Assembly (NCBI RefSeq): GCF_041468085.1
Contig: NZ_CP121017.1
Location: 4,189,501 to 4,253,500 of the forward strand
Source: Tistrella mobilis
GTDB lineage: Bacteria > Pseudomonadota > Alphaproteobacteria > Tistrellales > Tistrellaceae
Direction: 5' to 3'
DNA: 64,000 nt
Shown here: piece by piece, positions 63,745 to 64,000 of the stretch
Layout of the letters: every line of letters starts with the position of its first letter
Position numbering within the stretch: the first letter of the stretch is position 1
Made by a program: the position numbers and the translations under genes
The notes under the pieces: generated by a model
What the model was told of the DNA's origin: nothing
Databases searched by the model: none
The model's input: the letters and a program-made list of their open reading frames with translations, nothing else

Positions 63745-64000
63745 ATGACGCCCCTCCCCTCCGCCAACGACGATACCGGCCATCGCATCTCCATCTCCCT
63801 CGACGGCGTGCCCGAAACCATGCTCTGGCCGCTCTGGCATCGCGTCGGGCTGGCAGGAACCGGCCGGGTGCCGCAGGAGGAACTGCTCGACGATCCGCTT
63901 GCGGCAGGAGTGCTCGCCCGCATCGATTATGATTTCGCCGGACATTTCGGCCGCCCGCATCCGGCCCACACAATCCGGGCGAAGCTGGGCGACCGGTTGA
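63745..64000 (+). CDS. Leucine-carboxymethyltransferase-like SAM methyltransferase (5' part, cut by window end)
   Basis: Eighty-five codons are present without a stop. The opening ISISLDGVPETMLWPLW, then LLDDPLAAGVLARIDYDF and FGRPHPAHTIRAKLGDRL, resembles the COG3315 (LCMT/PPM-type) O-methyltransferases, in which the first block precedes the SAM-binding core. The SAM motif itself would lie beyond the window. The promoter region contains an AT-rich patch at 63675-63710. The substrate is unknown. Confidence 0.65.
   Translation, partial: MTPLPSANDDTGHRISISLDGVPETMLWPLWHRVGLAGTGRVPQEELLDDPLAAGVLARIDYDFAGHFGRPHPAHTIRAKLGDRL

Overview
The window is high-GC, gene-dense bacterial chromosome. Gene content and order point to an alphaproteobacterium of the Rhodospirillales/Tistrella type; this is an inference from gene order and protein features, not a database result. 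The block ubiK - lgt - midA - pgeF and the block prs - rplY - pth - ychF are typical alphaproteobacterial neighbourhoods. I see no insertion sequence, prophage, CRISPR array or rRNA operon. There is one tRNA gene, tRNA-Arg(ACG).

Layout. 0-4.4 kb: start of a nitrate ABC importer operon (nrtA, nrtB cut by the window edge) read leftward, divergent from a PAS-PAS-AAA+-Fis activator. The shared gap holds a near-consensus sigma-54 promoter for nrtA and three inverted repeats at enhancer distance. 4.4-8 kb: queuosine-precursor transporter, ribosomal protein L28, an ArsR-SRPBCC fusion, a DMT exporter and UbiK. 8-17.5 kb: housekeeping genes (lgt, midA, pgeF, ade, prs, rplY, pth, ychF). 17.5-25 kb: assorted metabolic and unknown genes (DUF1266 membrane protein, dienelactone hydrolase, VOC protein, proC, YbjN, PNPOx-like, beta-hydroxyacid dehydrogenase).

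25-38.4 kb: two uptake systems. First is a P1-family (DmpA/NylC-like) N-terminal-nucleophile peptidase in an operon with a complete peptide ABC importer. Second, after tRNA-Arg, is a glutamine-synthetase-like (gamma-glutamylputrescine synthetase type) gene followed by a complete polyamine ABC importer. 38.5-48.1 kb: acyl-CoA enzymes, a TRAP importer whose binding-protein gene is broken by a 35-bp tandem duplication, its likely GntR regulator, a small Cas2-like protein, a LysR/DoxX pair, and a decayed molybdenum hydroxylase gene.

48.1-58.6 kb: a leftward catabolic unit (class II aldolase, then oligopeptide-type binding protein, two permeases, a fused double ATPase, a 2-hydroxyacid dehydrogenase, an acetylpolyamine-amidohydrolase/HDAC family enzyme and a class III aminotransferase) with a divergent GntR-FCD regulator and a palindromic operator. 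It looks like import, deacetylation and transamination of an acylated amine, and is my main candidate for an undescribed pathway. 58.6-64 kb: MarR regulator, DUF983 and PAS proteins, an archaeal-type prolyl-tRNA synthetase, OxyR, and the start of a methyltransferase.

A theme across the window: in four of the five binding-protein-dependent importers a GC-rich hairpin without a U-run lies between the binding-protein gene and the next gene, as expected for differential mRNA stability.
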